Shown here piece by piece: positions 9,070 to 16,889 of a DNA stretch of 64,000 bases. Source of the stretch: Oscillospiraceae bacterium (GTDB lineage Bacteria; Bacillota; Clostridia; Oscillospirales; Ruminococcaceae); assembly GCA_022787085.1 (NCBI GenBank), contig JALFVE010000040.1, positions 1 through 64,000 of the forward strand. The letters run 5' to 3'. Under the pieces are notes generated by a model. That model worked only from the letters and a program-made list of their open reading frames with translations, ran no database searches and was not told the DNA's origin. Positions within the stretch are counted from its first letter, which is position 1, and the number at the start of each line of letters is the position of its first letter. Both the position numbers and the translations under genes were made by a program.

Positions 9070-9496
9070 CTCTGCCGTCCTCCTCGTAAACCGCACAGTT
9101 TGCAGGAGTTTCGTAAACCGTGACCCGCTTTACATTGTAGCCCATATTTTTTAAAAGCTCAAAAATATGCCTTGAGAAATTCTCCGCCGTGGGACGAAAA
9201 TCCACCGCCGTCACAGCAAATCCCTCGTCGGCAAGAGCCTGCTCTGTGGGGCTTTTCAGCGTACCCTTTTCGTAAATAAGCCTGTGGTCGAAGCTGTCGG
9301 CAATGGCTTTCAGATCCCTCTTGAAATCACCGAAATCAACTATCATTCCCCTTGTCTGCCCTTCGCCGATAAGCTCATAAGCGAATATCTCCGCCTCAAT
9401 TTTCCAGCGATGACCGTGAATATTCCTGCATTTTCCCTCATAGCCGTAAAGGAAATGAGCGGAATCAAAGGCGGCTTCCGTTTTCAGAATGTACAT
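9059..9496 (-). CDS. queD: 6-carboxytetrahydropterin synthase
   Basis: Converts dihydroneopterin triphosphate to 6-carboxytetrahydropterin. Zinc ligands are visible as the His of FDSAHFL and the HGH of RNIHGHRW; the catalytic Cys is in GKCRN; Asp/His appear in DSFDHR. 145 aa. The ATG at 9496 has AAAGGA 9 nt upstream; longer in-frame starts would run into the upstream terminator and are rejected. First gene of a queD-queE-folE operon controlled by a preQ1 riboswitch. queC is not in this window. Confidence 0.95.
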   Translation of the reverse strand: MYILKTEAAFDSAHFLYGYEGKCRNIHGHRWKIEAEIFAYELIGEGQTRGMIVDFGDFKRDLKAIADSFDHRLIYEKGTLKSPTEQALADEGFAVTAVDFRPTAENFSRHIFELLKNMGYNVKRVTVYETPANCAVYEEDGRDGI

Positions 9497-9511
9497 TTTA
9501 TCTATCCTTTC

Positions 9512-9543
9512 AAAAAAAGCGGACAGGCAAGGCACCTGTCCGC
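9512..9543 (-). terminator. Riboswitch expression-platform terminator before queD
   Basis: Strong minus-strand hairpin (GCGGACAGG/CCTGTCCGC, short loop) followed by TTTTTTT, ending just before the queD ribosome site. Its place between aptamer and gene makes it a conditional terminator. Confidence 0.85.
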
Positions 9544-9565
9544 AGAAATATGCAAGCTTCAGATG

Positions 9566-9608
9566 TCCCGGTTTTGTTTAACGACAGGAAGGTACTAATG
9601 AACTGTCG
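9566..9608 (-). ncRNA. preQ1-I riboswitch aptamer
   Basis: Minus strand: P1 stem CGACAG/CTGTCG enclosing a 15-nt loop (TTCATTAGTACCTTC), then the A-rich tail TTAAACAAAACCGGG. The tail is nearly the same as that of the structurally studied Thermoanaerobacter tengcongensis preQ1-I aptamer (UUAACAAAACAAGG, from memory). It begins within a few nt of the predicted start site and is followed by a terminator and queD. High preQ1 should cause termination. Confidence 0.8.
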
Positions 9609-9617
9609 GCAAAAATA

Positions 9618-9646
9618 ATTATATCACCCCGAAAAGCTTTTGTCAA
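9618..9646 (-). promoter_or_regulatory. Consensus promoter of the queD-queE-folE operon
   Basis: Perfect TTGACA, 17-nt spacer, TATAAT on the minus strand, placing the transcription start immediately before the preQ1 aptamer. Confidence 0.85.
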
Positions 9647-9664
9647 GCACCGAAAAGGGAATAA

Positions 9665-9700
9665 CGAAAAATTCCGCCCCGTGAAATCCACGAGGCGGAA
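9665..9700 (-). terminator. Terminator after the DUF975 gene
   Basis: Minus-strand hairpin TTCCGCCTCGTG/CACGGGGCGGAA followed by TTTTT, just past the stop at 9709. Confidence 0.85.
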
Positions 9701-9708
9701 AAACTAAT

Positions 9709-11040
9709 TTACTTTATCTCGGGACCCGAATAATCGTCATTGGAGCCGTCCTTTTTCTCAAGCTCGATCTTACCGACGGGAGCGTCGGAAGGAATTTCCT
9801 CCATGCCGCCCTTGGGAGCCTCTGCGGGCTGAGAACCGTTCTGAGGATAAGCGGGATAGCTGCCGCTTGCACCTGAAGGAGTGTCAACACGCTGATAGGG
9901 CATAGTGTTTGCAGGATCCGACTCGGGGAAGGGAACGCCCTGAGCCGCTTTTCCGAATGTGCCGTTAAGCTCATCGGAGGAAGCGATTCCCGTAGCCATA
10001 GCCTTTTCCCTCATGCAGCAGTAAAATTCCGCATAGGTAGCATAAATATAAGGATAAAGGAAAGCAAGAGCAGCCATTGAAACAATACTTCCGATAGATG
10101 TTCCAAGAATATTTCCAACCAGAGAACCTGCAAGACTTGCAAGGATAAACCAGCCGATAAAGGACATCTGGAGTCCGAAGAAATGAGCCTTTTCGCCCTT
10201 CATGGTCTGAACGCTGATCTCAAACGCTCTCTTCTGAGGCATCTGGGGATTCTCGGAGAGGATATAAGGAACCAGTGTGTAGGAAAGCCTCTTTATGAAC
10301 TGAGGTATCATAAACAAAGCATAAGCAAGGCACGCAAGCACTAAGCTGCCGAGTATCTCCATTCCGAGAGCCATAACAGCGTCATAATCATTTGCGTCCA
10401 TATCACCCGCACCGGAAACGGTGTTTACAATAGAAGCGCAGAAAATCGCAAAGGGAATAAGACCCAGCAGTCCCCAGAGCCAGAGCTTGAGATCGTAGAT
10501 AAACATGGTCTTAACGGTGTTTCCGTATTTACCGCTGCCGAACTGGCTGAAAATATTGCCAACCTGAGCGCCGCCCATTCTTGCGTCAAGGTAGAAACGA
10601 TTGTGACCGACAATAAGCGGATTTGCAAAAAGCAGGCTGTAAAGAAATGTAAACAGCATTGAAAGCAGCACGATGACCAGCACTGCAATTACAATTGAAG
10701 CCACTATCTGCTCAACGTCCATGGAGTCAATATCTCCGAAGATCGACTCAAACTGATCGAGAACAGCCCCTGTGTCAGTGCCGCTTCCATCGGAAGCTTC
10801 GATCTCATCCTGAATGTCATTGAAATAATCGTTAATGCCCTCCTCGGTGCTGAAATCGTAATCGCCCGAAGTGATGTCGCTGTTCATAAGAGCCTCGTTA
10901 AGATCAATCTCCTCGGATTTATACTGAGAGAGAAAGCCTCCTGTCAGGATCATAACGATAAGGGAAGCGGCAAGAGCGACCCAGTAATAGCCGCTGAGCA
11001 TTCTCTTGGCGTTTTCTTTAAGCATTGAAATACTCCACAT
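9709..11040 (-). CDS. DUF975 family integral membrane protein
   Basis: 443-residue membrane protein starting MWSISMLKENAKRML, the usual DUF975 opening, with a first membrane segment at about 17-37 and roughly five more between 100 and 320. An acidic, Asp/Glu-rich stretch (about 40-100) follows the first segment, and the last 100 residues are hydrophilic and Pro/Ser/Glu-rich, probably cytoplasmic. Function of the family is unknown. The start at 11040 has a GGGGGA ribosome site; in-frame codons upstream lack one. Transcribed alone, with its own terminator. Confidence 0.8.
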   Translation of the reverse strand: MWSISMLKENAKRMLSGYYWVALAASLIVMILTGGFLSQYKSEEIDLNEALMNSDITSGDYDFSTEEGINDYFNDIQDEIEASDGSGTDTGAVLDQFESIFGDIDSMDVEQIVASIVIAVLVIVLLSMLFTFLYSLLFANPLIVGHNRFYLDARMGGAQVGNIFSQFGSGKYGNTVKTMFIYDLKLWLWGLLGLIPFAIFCASIVNTVSGAGDMDANDYDAVMALGMEILGSLVLACLAYALFMIPQFIKRLSYTLVPYILSENPQMPQKRAFEISVQTMKGEKAHFFGLQMSFIGWFILASLAGSLVGNILGTSIGSIVSMAALAFLYPYIYATYAEFYCCMREKAMATGIASSDELNGTFGKAAQGVPFPESDPANTMPYQRVDTPSGASGSYPAYPQNGSQPAEAPKGGMEEIPSDAPVGKIELEKKDGSNDDYSGPEIK

Positions 11041-11202
11041 ATGTATCCCCCGTCCTTTCACGGATAAAATTATATGCAAATCACGAAAAGTTTTGCATAT
11101 TTATATCTATATTACCATATTTGTTACATAATTGCAATAGTTTCTGCAAATTCCTGTGATATTTTTTCAGCAGCAACTCACAGGATATTTGGTAATTATT
11201 CA

Positions 11203-11235
11203 CAAAAAACGACGGCAAAGCTAAGCCCTGCCGTC
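11203..11235 (-). terminator. Terminator after metG
   Basis: Minus-strand hairpin GACGGCA..TGCCGTC followed by GTTTTTTG, directly past the metG stop. Confidence 0.8.
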
Positions 11236-11244
11236 ATAATAAAA

Positions 11245-13278
11245 TTATTCAGCCTTAAACTGAGAGGGATGTCTCTTGAAGAAGTCCACCTTCGGCTCTA
11301 AGAATTTCAGCTTGTGGTCATTGCCGCCAAGGAGCTCGGAAAGGGTGCTGAAAATATTATCCCAGCTCCAGAGGCTCTCGTCCAGCTCCATGTATTCCCT
11401 TATCATCTCAGTGCCTCGGGGAGCAAGTGGGTGAAGCAGAACAGCCGCAGTCTTTATCATGTGGAAGGTGTCGATAAGATACTGCCTGCGGGCGCTGTCA
11501 TCATCGGACTTGTCGGCATCATTCTTAGCCTTAGCCATATACTTGCTTGCCTTTCTGATATAGGAATCCAGCACATATGTCACCTGATGGAACTCGGTCT
11601 TGTACATGAATCTCTCATATTCAAGCACAGCCTTCTCCGACTCCGCCATAACGCTTTCGGAAACATTTCCCACAGGCATCATGCCGTCGTAATACTTCTG
11701 AACATCATAGAAGCAGGTGCGGATAACTCTGTTGAATACGTTTGAAAGCAGGAAGCCCTCCTTTGTAACAGGGTCGCTTTCCTCCGCCTTTGCAAGGGGA
11801 TTCAAGGGCTTTGGCTGGAAGCTTACGCTTCTCATTCCGAGACCCAGACCCAGCCAGTGCATCCTGAGCTGCTCAGCGGTGTAATAGTCCAGAAGCTCCG
11901 CCGCCATGGGAGGCTTTACAGCGCCGCTGGAGGAAGCCTTCTTGTCAAGGAAGAGAATGTGATGATTTGCCACAAGCACGGGCATGGTAAGATGCTCGCC
12001 CGTTTCCGAGGGAGACATCTTGTCAAGGTCCTCATTCTGGAAAGCCATCCACATTGCAGGCTCGGCAATTCCATAGAAATAGATATTATCCTGTCCGATG
12101 AACTGATATACCTTCGCCTCGGGGTCGCACCAGAATTTTCTCCATTCCTCGGTATCCCTGCCCTGAGAAGCAAGATATGCCACAGTAAAGGAAATAGGCG
12201 CCCAGAGTGACTCGGGCCATACCCATACGGTAAGATCCTTTTCATCCTCAAGCTCGGGAGCGGGAACGCCCCACTCGATATTTCCCGTAAGTCTGAAGGG
12301 AACGAGAGTCTTGCCCTCACGGAAGCGGACGTGTCTCTCATTTAAAAGCCTGCACGCCTCGTCACGCTCGGAAAGCTCCTTGAACGCAATGGTAAAGGAG
12401 GTCTTTTTCGGCTCCTCGATAAGCTCATGCTCAGCCATCTGAGGCGCAAGCTCCTTGTAAACATCCATGAAATCGTTCATTATATAGATAACGGGAGTCT
12501 CAAGAAATTCCTTGATAGTCTTTGTAACAACGGGACGGACGTTGTCCTGCTTCTCCATATCCGATACCATTTCCTTGAGGAGGGAATTATAATCGGGGAG
12601 CTTGAAATACCAGTTCACAACGTCCTTCATAACGGGTGTTTCACCTGTTATAGTGCTTTTGGGATCAATAAGATTAACAGGATTGTACTGATGACCCAGA
12701 TCGCACTCGTCCGCATAGCCCTTTTCCGACTGACAGCCCTGAACGGGGCATTTGCCCACGACCTGTCTGCCGTTTAAAAACATACCTGCTTTTTCATCAT
12801 AGAACTGAGCGGTGGATATCTTTTTCAGATGACCCATCTCGTAAAGCCTTCTGATAAATGCATCGGAAACCTTGTTATGCCACTTTGCGGTCTCGCCCAG
12901 ACCCGAAGCTCCGAAAAGGTCAAGACTGATATCGTAATCATCGAGAGTTTTCTTCTGAGCGTCATGATTGCGCTGAACATAGTCACGGATAGTGCCCTCA
13001 AAGCCCTGCTCGCTTGCCTTTCTGAACCCTTCCGCAATGGGAGAGCCGTAGCAGTCGGTTCCCGAAACGAAGATAACATTTTCCTTGCCAATCCTGTCTC
13101 TGAGGAAGCGGGCATAAACGTCCGCAAACACGAACACACCGCCCACATGACCGAAGTGAAGCGTTTTATTGCCGTAGGGCATACCTCCCGTAATAACAGC
13201 TCTCTTGGGGAACTGAGGACGGTTGTCCCTGCTTACGGCATTTTTCTTTTTATACATATTTTCTTTATTATCAGCCAC
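11245..13278 (-). CDS. metG: Methionyl-tRNA synthetase
   Basis: Charges tRNA-Met; class I synthetase, cytosolic. Seen: HFGHVGG (HIGH-type motif, about residue 41), zinc-knuckle cysteines CPVQGC..C, catalytic-core ENIYFYGIAEPAMW, and the second signature as DKKASSSG in place of KMSKS (about residue 470). The C-terminal helical anticodon-binding domain is present, with no extra tRNA-binding domain. The GTG at 13278 is chosen for GGAGG 8 nt upstream; the open frame extends 20 codons further without support. 677 aa. Confidence 0.93.
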   Translation of the reverse strand: MADNKENMYKKKNAVSRDNRPQFPKRAVITGGMPYGNKTLHFGHVGGVFVFADVYARFLRDRIGKENVIFVSGTDCYGSPIAEGFRKASEQGFEGTIRDYVQRNHDAQKKTLDDYDISLDLFGASGLGETAKWHNKVSDAFIRRLYEMGHLKKISTAQFYDEKAGMFLNGRQVVGKCPVQGCQSEKGYADECDLGHQYNPVNLIDPKSTITGETPVMKDVVNWYFKLPDYNSLLKEMVSDMEKQDNVRPVVTKTIKEFLETPVIYIMNDFMDVYKELAPQMAEHELIEEPKKTSFTIAFKELSERDEACRLLNERHVRFREGKTLVPFRLTGNIEWGVPAPELEDEKDLTVWVWPESLWAPISFTVAYLASQGRDTEEWRKFWCDPEAKVYQFIGQDNIYFYGIAEPAMWMAFQNEDLDKMSPSETGEHLTMPVLVANHHILFLDKKASSSGAVKPPMAAELLDYYTAEQLRMHWLGLGLGMRSVSFQPKPLNPLAKAEESDPVTKEGFLLSNVFNRVIRTCFYDVQKYYDGMMPVGNVSESVMAESEKAVLEYERFMYKTEFHQVTYVLDSYIRKASKYMAKAKNDADKSDDDSARRQYLIDTFHMIKTAAVLLHPLAPRGTEMIREYMELDESLWSWDNIFSTLSELLGGNDHKLKFLEPKVDFFKRHPSQFKAE

Positions 13279-13309
13279 GTTAAACGCCTCCGAATCACAT
13301 AATAAAATT

Positions 13310-13338
13310 ATTTTACCATATCCCGCAGAAAAATGCAA
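13310..13338 (-). promoter_or_regulatory. Promoter of metG
   Basis: TTGCAT, 17-nt spacer, TAAAAT on the minus strand, about 35 nt before the GTG start. The leader is too short for a T-box. Confidence 0.65.
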
Positions 13339-13348
13339 TAATTTTTAT

Positions 13349-13385
13349 AAAAAAATCCGCCCCGCAAGCCGCAGCTCCGAGGCGA
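13349..13385 (-). terminator. Terminator after ackA
   Basis: Minus-strand hairpin CGCCTCG/CGGGGCG followed by a run of T, just past the ackA stop. Confidence 0.7.
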
Positions 13386-13403
13386 ATGGATAAAGCCATT
13401 AAA

Positions 13404-14600
13404 TTACTTGCTGATAAGAGCAAGAGTATCTCTTGCAATAAGCAGCTCCTCATTGGTGGGAACTACCCAGACCTGAACCTTGCTGTCATCGGCAGAAATG
13501 CGCTTGAGCTCGCCTCTTGTGGCATTGTTCACCTCGTCATTTATCTTGATTCCGAGGTAATCCATGTCCTTGCATACGCCTGCACGGATAGCAGCGTCAT
13601 TCTCACCGATACCGCCTGTGAAGAGGATAGCGTCAACGCCGTTCATAACAGCGGCATATGCACCCACAAACTTCTTTGTCTGATACTTGAGCATCTCATT
13701 TGCAAGGATAGCTCTCTTATTGCCCTCCTTAGCGGCAGCGGTAACGTCTCTGTTATCGGAGGAAACGCCCGAAACACCTGCAAGACCCGACTTCTTGTTC
13801 ATGTAGTCGGACATCTCGGAGGGAGTGAAGCCCTTCTTGTTCATAAGGAATGTAACTGCGGAGGGGTCAACAGAGCCGCAGCGTGTGCCCATGATGATAC
13901 CGTCAAGAGGAGTGAAGCCCATGGAGGTATCAACAGACTTGCCGCCCTCGATAGCAGTGATGGAGGAACCGTTGCCCATGTGGCAGGAGATTATCTTGAG
14001 GTCTTTCACATCCTTGCCCATAGCGTCTGCAAGAGCCTTGGAAACGAATCTGTGAGAAGTGCCGTGGAAGCCGTACTTTCTTACATGATACTGCTCATAA
14101 TCCTCATAGGGGAAAGCCATCATATAAGCCTTCTCGGGCATTGTCTGATGGAAAGCTGTATCGAACACAACAGCCATGGGAGCGTCGGGAATTACCTTGC
14201 GGCAGGCTCTCAGAGCAAGAGCGTGGGGGTGATTATGTACGGGAGCAAGCTCTGCAAGAGCATCGATCTGATCGATTATCTCATCGGTAACGAGAGTAGT
14301 CTCCTTGAATATCTCAGCGCCCTGAACGATTCTGTGACCCACAGCGTTGATCTGGTCCATGGAGTCAATAACCTTGCCCTCGCCGGAGGTTAGGACCTCA
14401 ACCAGCTTTTCGAAAGCTTCGGTATGAGTGGGGAAATCGCAGTCAAGCTCAACATTTCTGCCGTCGGAGGTCTTGTGGGAGATATGACCGCCGATGCCTA
14501 TTCTGTCGCAGTTTCCCTTGGCGATAACGCTCTCGTTTTCCATATTGAGAAGCTGATACTTGAGAGAGGAGCTTCCCGCATTTACAACTAAAATCAGCAT
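13404..14600 (-). CDS. ackA: Acetate kinase
   Basis: Makes ATP and acetate from acetyl phosphate, an end step of fermentation. Seen: NAGSSSLKYQL at the N-terminus (phosphate site), HRIVQGAE, FDTAFHQTMP, YGFHGTSH, CHMGNGSS, and LFTGGIGEND near the C-terminus. 398 aa is the usual length. AGGAAAGG lies upstream of the ATG. The usual partner pta is not adjacent, and a promoter and terminator frame ackA as a single-gene unit. Confidence 0.97.
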   Translation of the reverse strand: MLILVVNAGSSSLKYQLLNMENESVIAKGNCDRIGIGGHISHKTSDGRNVELDCDFPTHTEAFEKLVEVLTSGEGKVIDSMDQINAVGHRIVQGAEIFKETTLVTDEIIDQIDALAELAPVHNHPHALALRACRKVIPDAPMAVVFDTAFHQTMPEKAYMMAFPYEDYEQYHVRKYGFHGTSHRFVSKALADAMGKDVKDLKIISCHMGNGSSITAIEGGKSVDTSMGFTPLDGIIMGTRCGSVDPSAVTFLMNKKGFTPSEMSDYMNKKSGLAGVSGVSSDNRDVTAAAKEGNKRAILANEMLKYQTKKFVGAYAAVMNGVDAILFTGGIGENDAAIRAGVCKDMDYLGIKINDEVNNATRGELKRISADDSKVQVWVVPTNEELLIARDTLALISK

Positions 14601-14641
14601 TAAAAAAACAACCTTTCCTGTTTAATAAAATATCCTTGTAT

Positions 14642-14670
14642 ATTTTACCATTCTTTTCTGAAAAAATCAA
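14642..14670 (-). promoter_or_regulatory. Promoter of ackA
   Basis: TTGATT, 17-nt spacer, TAAAAT on the minus strand, about 40 nt before the ackA start. Confidence 0.65.
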
Positions 14671-14741
14671 GAGGGCAAAGGACATTTTTTCACATTTTTT
14701 ATATATTATCTTCTGATATCCAAAAAATTTTCCCAAAACTA

Positions 14742-14770
14742 TTGACATTAGTAAAAAATCGTGCTATACT
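14742..14770 (+). promoter_or_regulatory. Promoter of the leader ORF and ABC exporter
   Basis: Perfect TTGACA, 17-nt spacer, TATACT, about 35 nt before the leader ORF. Confidence 0.8.
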
Positions 14771-14805
14771 TTGGGCATATTATTTTTTGAAAGGAGGCGG
14801 GCAGA

Positions 14806-14892
14806 ATGTTCGTAAATATTATCAGAAATATCACAACGGACACTAACGGCATTTTCACAGGCGCACATAATCCGCCCGTCCTCGAAGCTTAA
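14806..14892 (+). CDS. 28-aa leader peptide ahead of an ABC exporter
   Basis: An excellent ribosome site (AAAGGAGG, 9 nt from ATG) opens 28 codons that start MFVNIIRNITTDTNG and end PPVLEA. The ORF is followed at once by a strong terminator and then by two ABC exporter genes. This matches, in order and spacing, the bmrB leader upstream of the Bacillus bmrCD multidrug exporter, where ribosome stalling on the leader prevents termination. The leader's ribosome site (GAGG and CGGGC, 14794-14802) can pair with its own 3' end (GCCCG and CCTC, 14874-14883) with one bulge. A secreted peptide substrate is the alternative. Confidence 0.65.
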   Translation: MFVNIIRNITTDTNGIFTGAHNPPVLEA

Positions 14893-14911
14893 AGAGACAG
14901 AGCGGATACTC

Positions 14912-14952
14912 AAAAGCCCCTGTTATGCCGAACGCATAACAGGGGCTTTTTT
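14912..14952 (+). terminator. Strong terminator/attenuator between leader ORF and ABC genes
   Basis: About 17-bp perfect stem (AAAAGCCCCTGTTATGC and its complement, 5-nt loop) ending in TTTTTT. It lies 20 nt after the leader stop codon and 32 nt before the exporter start, so it must be read through or avoided for exporter expression. Confidence 0.9.
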
Positions 14953-14983
14953 GCGCCTTGATATTCAGAACAGGAGGAATGAC

Positions 14984-16870
14984 ATGAGCCTTTTCACACC
15001 ACCCGAGAAAAAAGAACAGACAGATGAGCTTCACAAGGATTACGGAGTGCTCAGCAACTGCATATATATCCTGAAAAGATTCGTGAAGTATCGGAAATCC
15101 CTTATCTTCTTTATGATAACGGGAGCCGCGGCGGCAGCGTCCATGTCCTATATCTGGAGCTTTATCGGAAAGCTTGTTATCGACATGATACAGACAAGCG
15201 CAGGAGGCGGAGATACCCTGCCGCTTATAAAGCTTGTGGCAGTAACATCGCTTATCGAGCTTTTCATCATGTGGCTCAACACCGTTTCATCAACGAAAAC
15301 GGGCGTGGGCTTTACCTACATACGGCTGATGATAATCAAGGAGCGAATCGCCAAAACTCTCCGAATGGATTACGAAGCCCTTGAGACCCCCGAAATGCTT
15401 GACAGGCTCCAGAAGGCAAAGCGTGCCACCGCAGGCGACTGGCAGGGCGTTCAGGGCATGATGACCTATATGCAGACAATGCTCACCCAGATATTCTCGG
15501 TGATAACAGCCATTGCCATCATGACGGCATTTGATTTCAGAATGATACTTGTGGTGGCAGTATTGTCCTACGTTCAGTTTCTCTTTTTCGAGTATATCAG
15601 AAAGAAGGACAAAAAGGAAATGTGGGACGCAATGATGCCCCACTGGCGAAAGCTTGAATACATGGAGACTGTCACAACAGATTTTTCCTATGCCAAGGAC
15701 ATAAGGCTTTTCGGGATGAAGAATTTCCTTGCAGGCAAGCAGAAGGAGGTTTATGACGAGGAGCTGCGGCACTGGGTAAGATCCCGTCAGTACTGGATAT
15801 ATAACAGCATTTTCGCCCATGGCATATCCCTTGTGAGACAGCTTATTATCACAGGCTGGCTTGTCCGGGGCGTAATATACGAGGGGCTTACCATCGGTAA
15901 TTTCACACTGTATCTTGCGGGAGCAAATGCATTTTCAATGGCAATAAATGAGATTCTGATGGCGCTTTCCGCTCTCAGAGAAAGAAGCGCCCACACCGAC
16001 GATTACCGCAGCTTTATGGATATCCCCGAGGACAGTGAAAGGGATACTATACCCCTTCCGAAATCTGACAAATACGTTTTCACCTTTGAGAACGTTTCCT
16101 TCAAATACAAGGGACAGAACAAATACGCCCTGAAAAACGTGAATATCACCATAGGTGCAGGGGAAAAGCTTGCGGTAGTGGGACTGAACGGTGCAGGAAA
16201 AAGCACATTTATAAAGCTGTTATTGCGGCTCTACGATGTCACCGAGGGACGTATCCTAATGAACGGAACGGATATCAGAAAGTTTGACAGAGGGGAATAT
16301 TACAAGCTCTTCTCCCCCGCCTTTCAGGACGTGACGGTGTTTGCCTGCCCCATGGCGGAGAATGTTTCCATGAAGGCACCCGCCGAGACCGACAAGGCGG
16401 AAGCGGAAAGAAATATCCGTGACGCAGGTCTTGGAGATAAGCTCGACAAGCTTGACAATGGCATCGACACAGAGCTATTAAAGGTGCTTTACGATGACGG
16501 CGTTGACCTTTCGGGAGGCGAAAAGCAGAAGCTTGCGCTTGCAAGGGCACTTTACAAAAAGAGCGATGTTATCGTCCTTGACGAGCCTACCGCCGCCCTT
16601 GACGCCCTTGCTGAATACAGGCTTTACAAGAGCTTTGACGGACTTGTGGGCGACCGCACCGCCGTATATATCTCCCACCGCCTGTCTTCGACCCGCTTCT
16701 GCGACAGAGTAGCGATGTTCAATGAGGGCGAGCTTACCGAAACGGGCACCCATGAGGAGCTTATGGAGAAAAACGGAGACTATGCGGAGATGTTCCGTGT
16801 GCAGGCGCAGTATTATGTGGAGGACAGGGATATTTTCGATACTGTCCCCGAGACTTCCCCAACTGCATAA
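14984..16870 (+). CDS. ABC exporter subunit, fused membrane and ATPase domains
   Basis: 628-residue half-transporter. Six membrane segments lie between about 45 and 330; the nucleotide-binding domain follows with Walker A GLNGAGKST (about 404-412), Q-loop FQDV, signature LSGGEKQK, Walker B VIVLDEPTAAL and a switch His in ISHRLSS. The start at 14984 has AGGAGG upstream. It ends 19 nt before the second half-transporter, so the two probably form a heterodimer exporting a drug, lipid or peptide. Both nucleotide-binding domains keep the usual motifs. The substrate cannot be read from sequence. Confidence 0.9.
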   Translation: MSLFTPPEKKEQTDELHKDYGVLSNCIYILKRFVKYRKSLIFFMITGAAAAASMSYIWSFIGKLVIDMIQTSAGGGDTLPLIKLVAVTSLIELFIMWLNTVSSTKTGVGFTYIRLMIIKERIAKTLRMDYEALETPEMLDRLQKAKRATAGDWQGVQGMMTYMQTMLTQIFSVITAIAIMTAFDFRMILVVAVLSYVQFLFFEYIRKKDKKEMWDAMMPHWRKLEYMETVTTDFSYAKDIRLFGMKNFLAGKQKEVYDEELRHWVRSRQYWIYNSIFAHGISLVRQLIITGWLVRGVIYEGLTIGNFTLYLAGANAFSMAINEILMALSALRERSAHTDDYRSFMDIPEDSERDTIPLPKSDKYVFTFENVSFKYKGQNKYALKNVNITIGAGEKLAVVGLNGAGKSTFIKLLLRLYDVTEGRILMNGTDIRKFDRGEYYKLFSPAFQDVTVFACPMAENVSMKAPAETDKAEAERNIRDAGLGDKLDKLDNGIDTELLKVLYDDGVDLSGGEKQKLALARALYKKSDVIVLDEPTAALDALAEYRLYKSFDGLVGDRTAVYISHRLSSTRFCDRVAMFNEGELTETGTHEELMEKNGDYAEMFRVQAQYYVEDRDIFDTVPETSPTA

Positions 16871-16889
16871 AAGGAGATGACAAATTTTA

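Noticed and set aside
13279-13340. T-box ahead of metG
   Set aside because: The leader is only about 25 nt and has no specifier loop or T-box core sequence.
13386-14393. 335-codon open frame on the plus strand
   Set aside because: Antisense to ackA, low-complexity composition, no ribosome site; a shadow.
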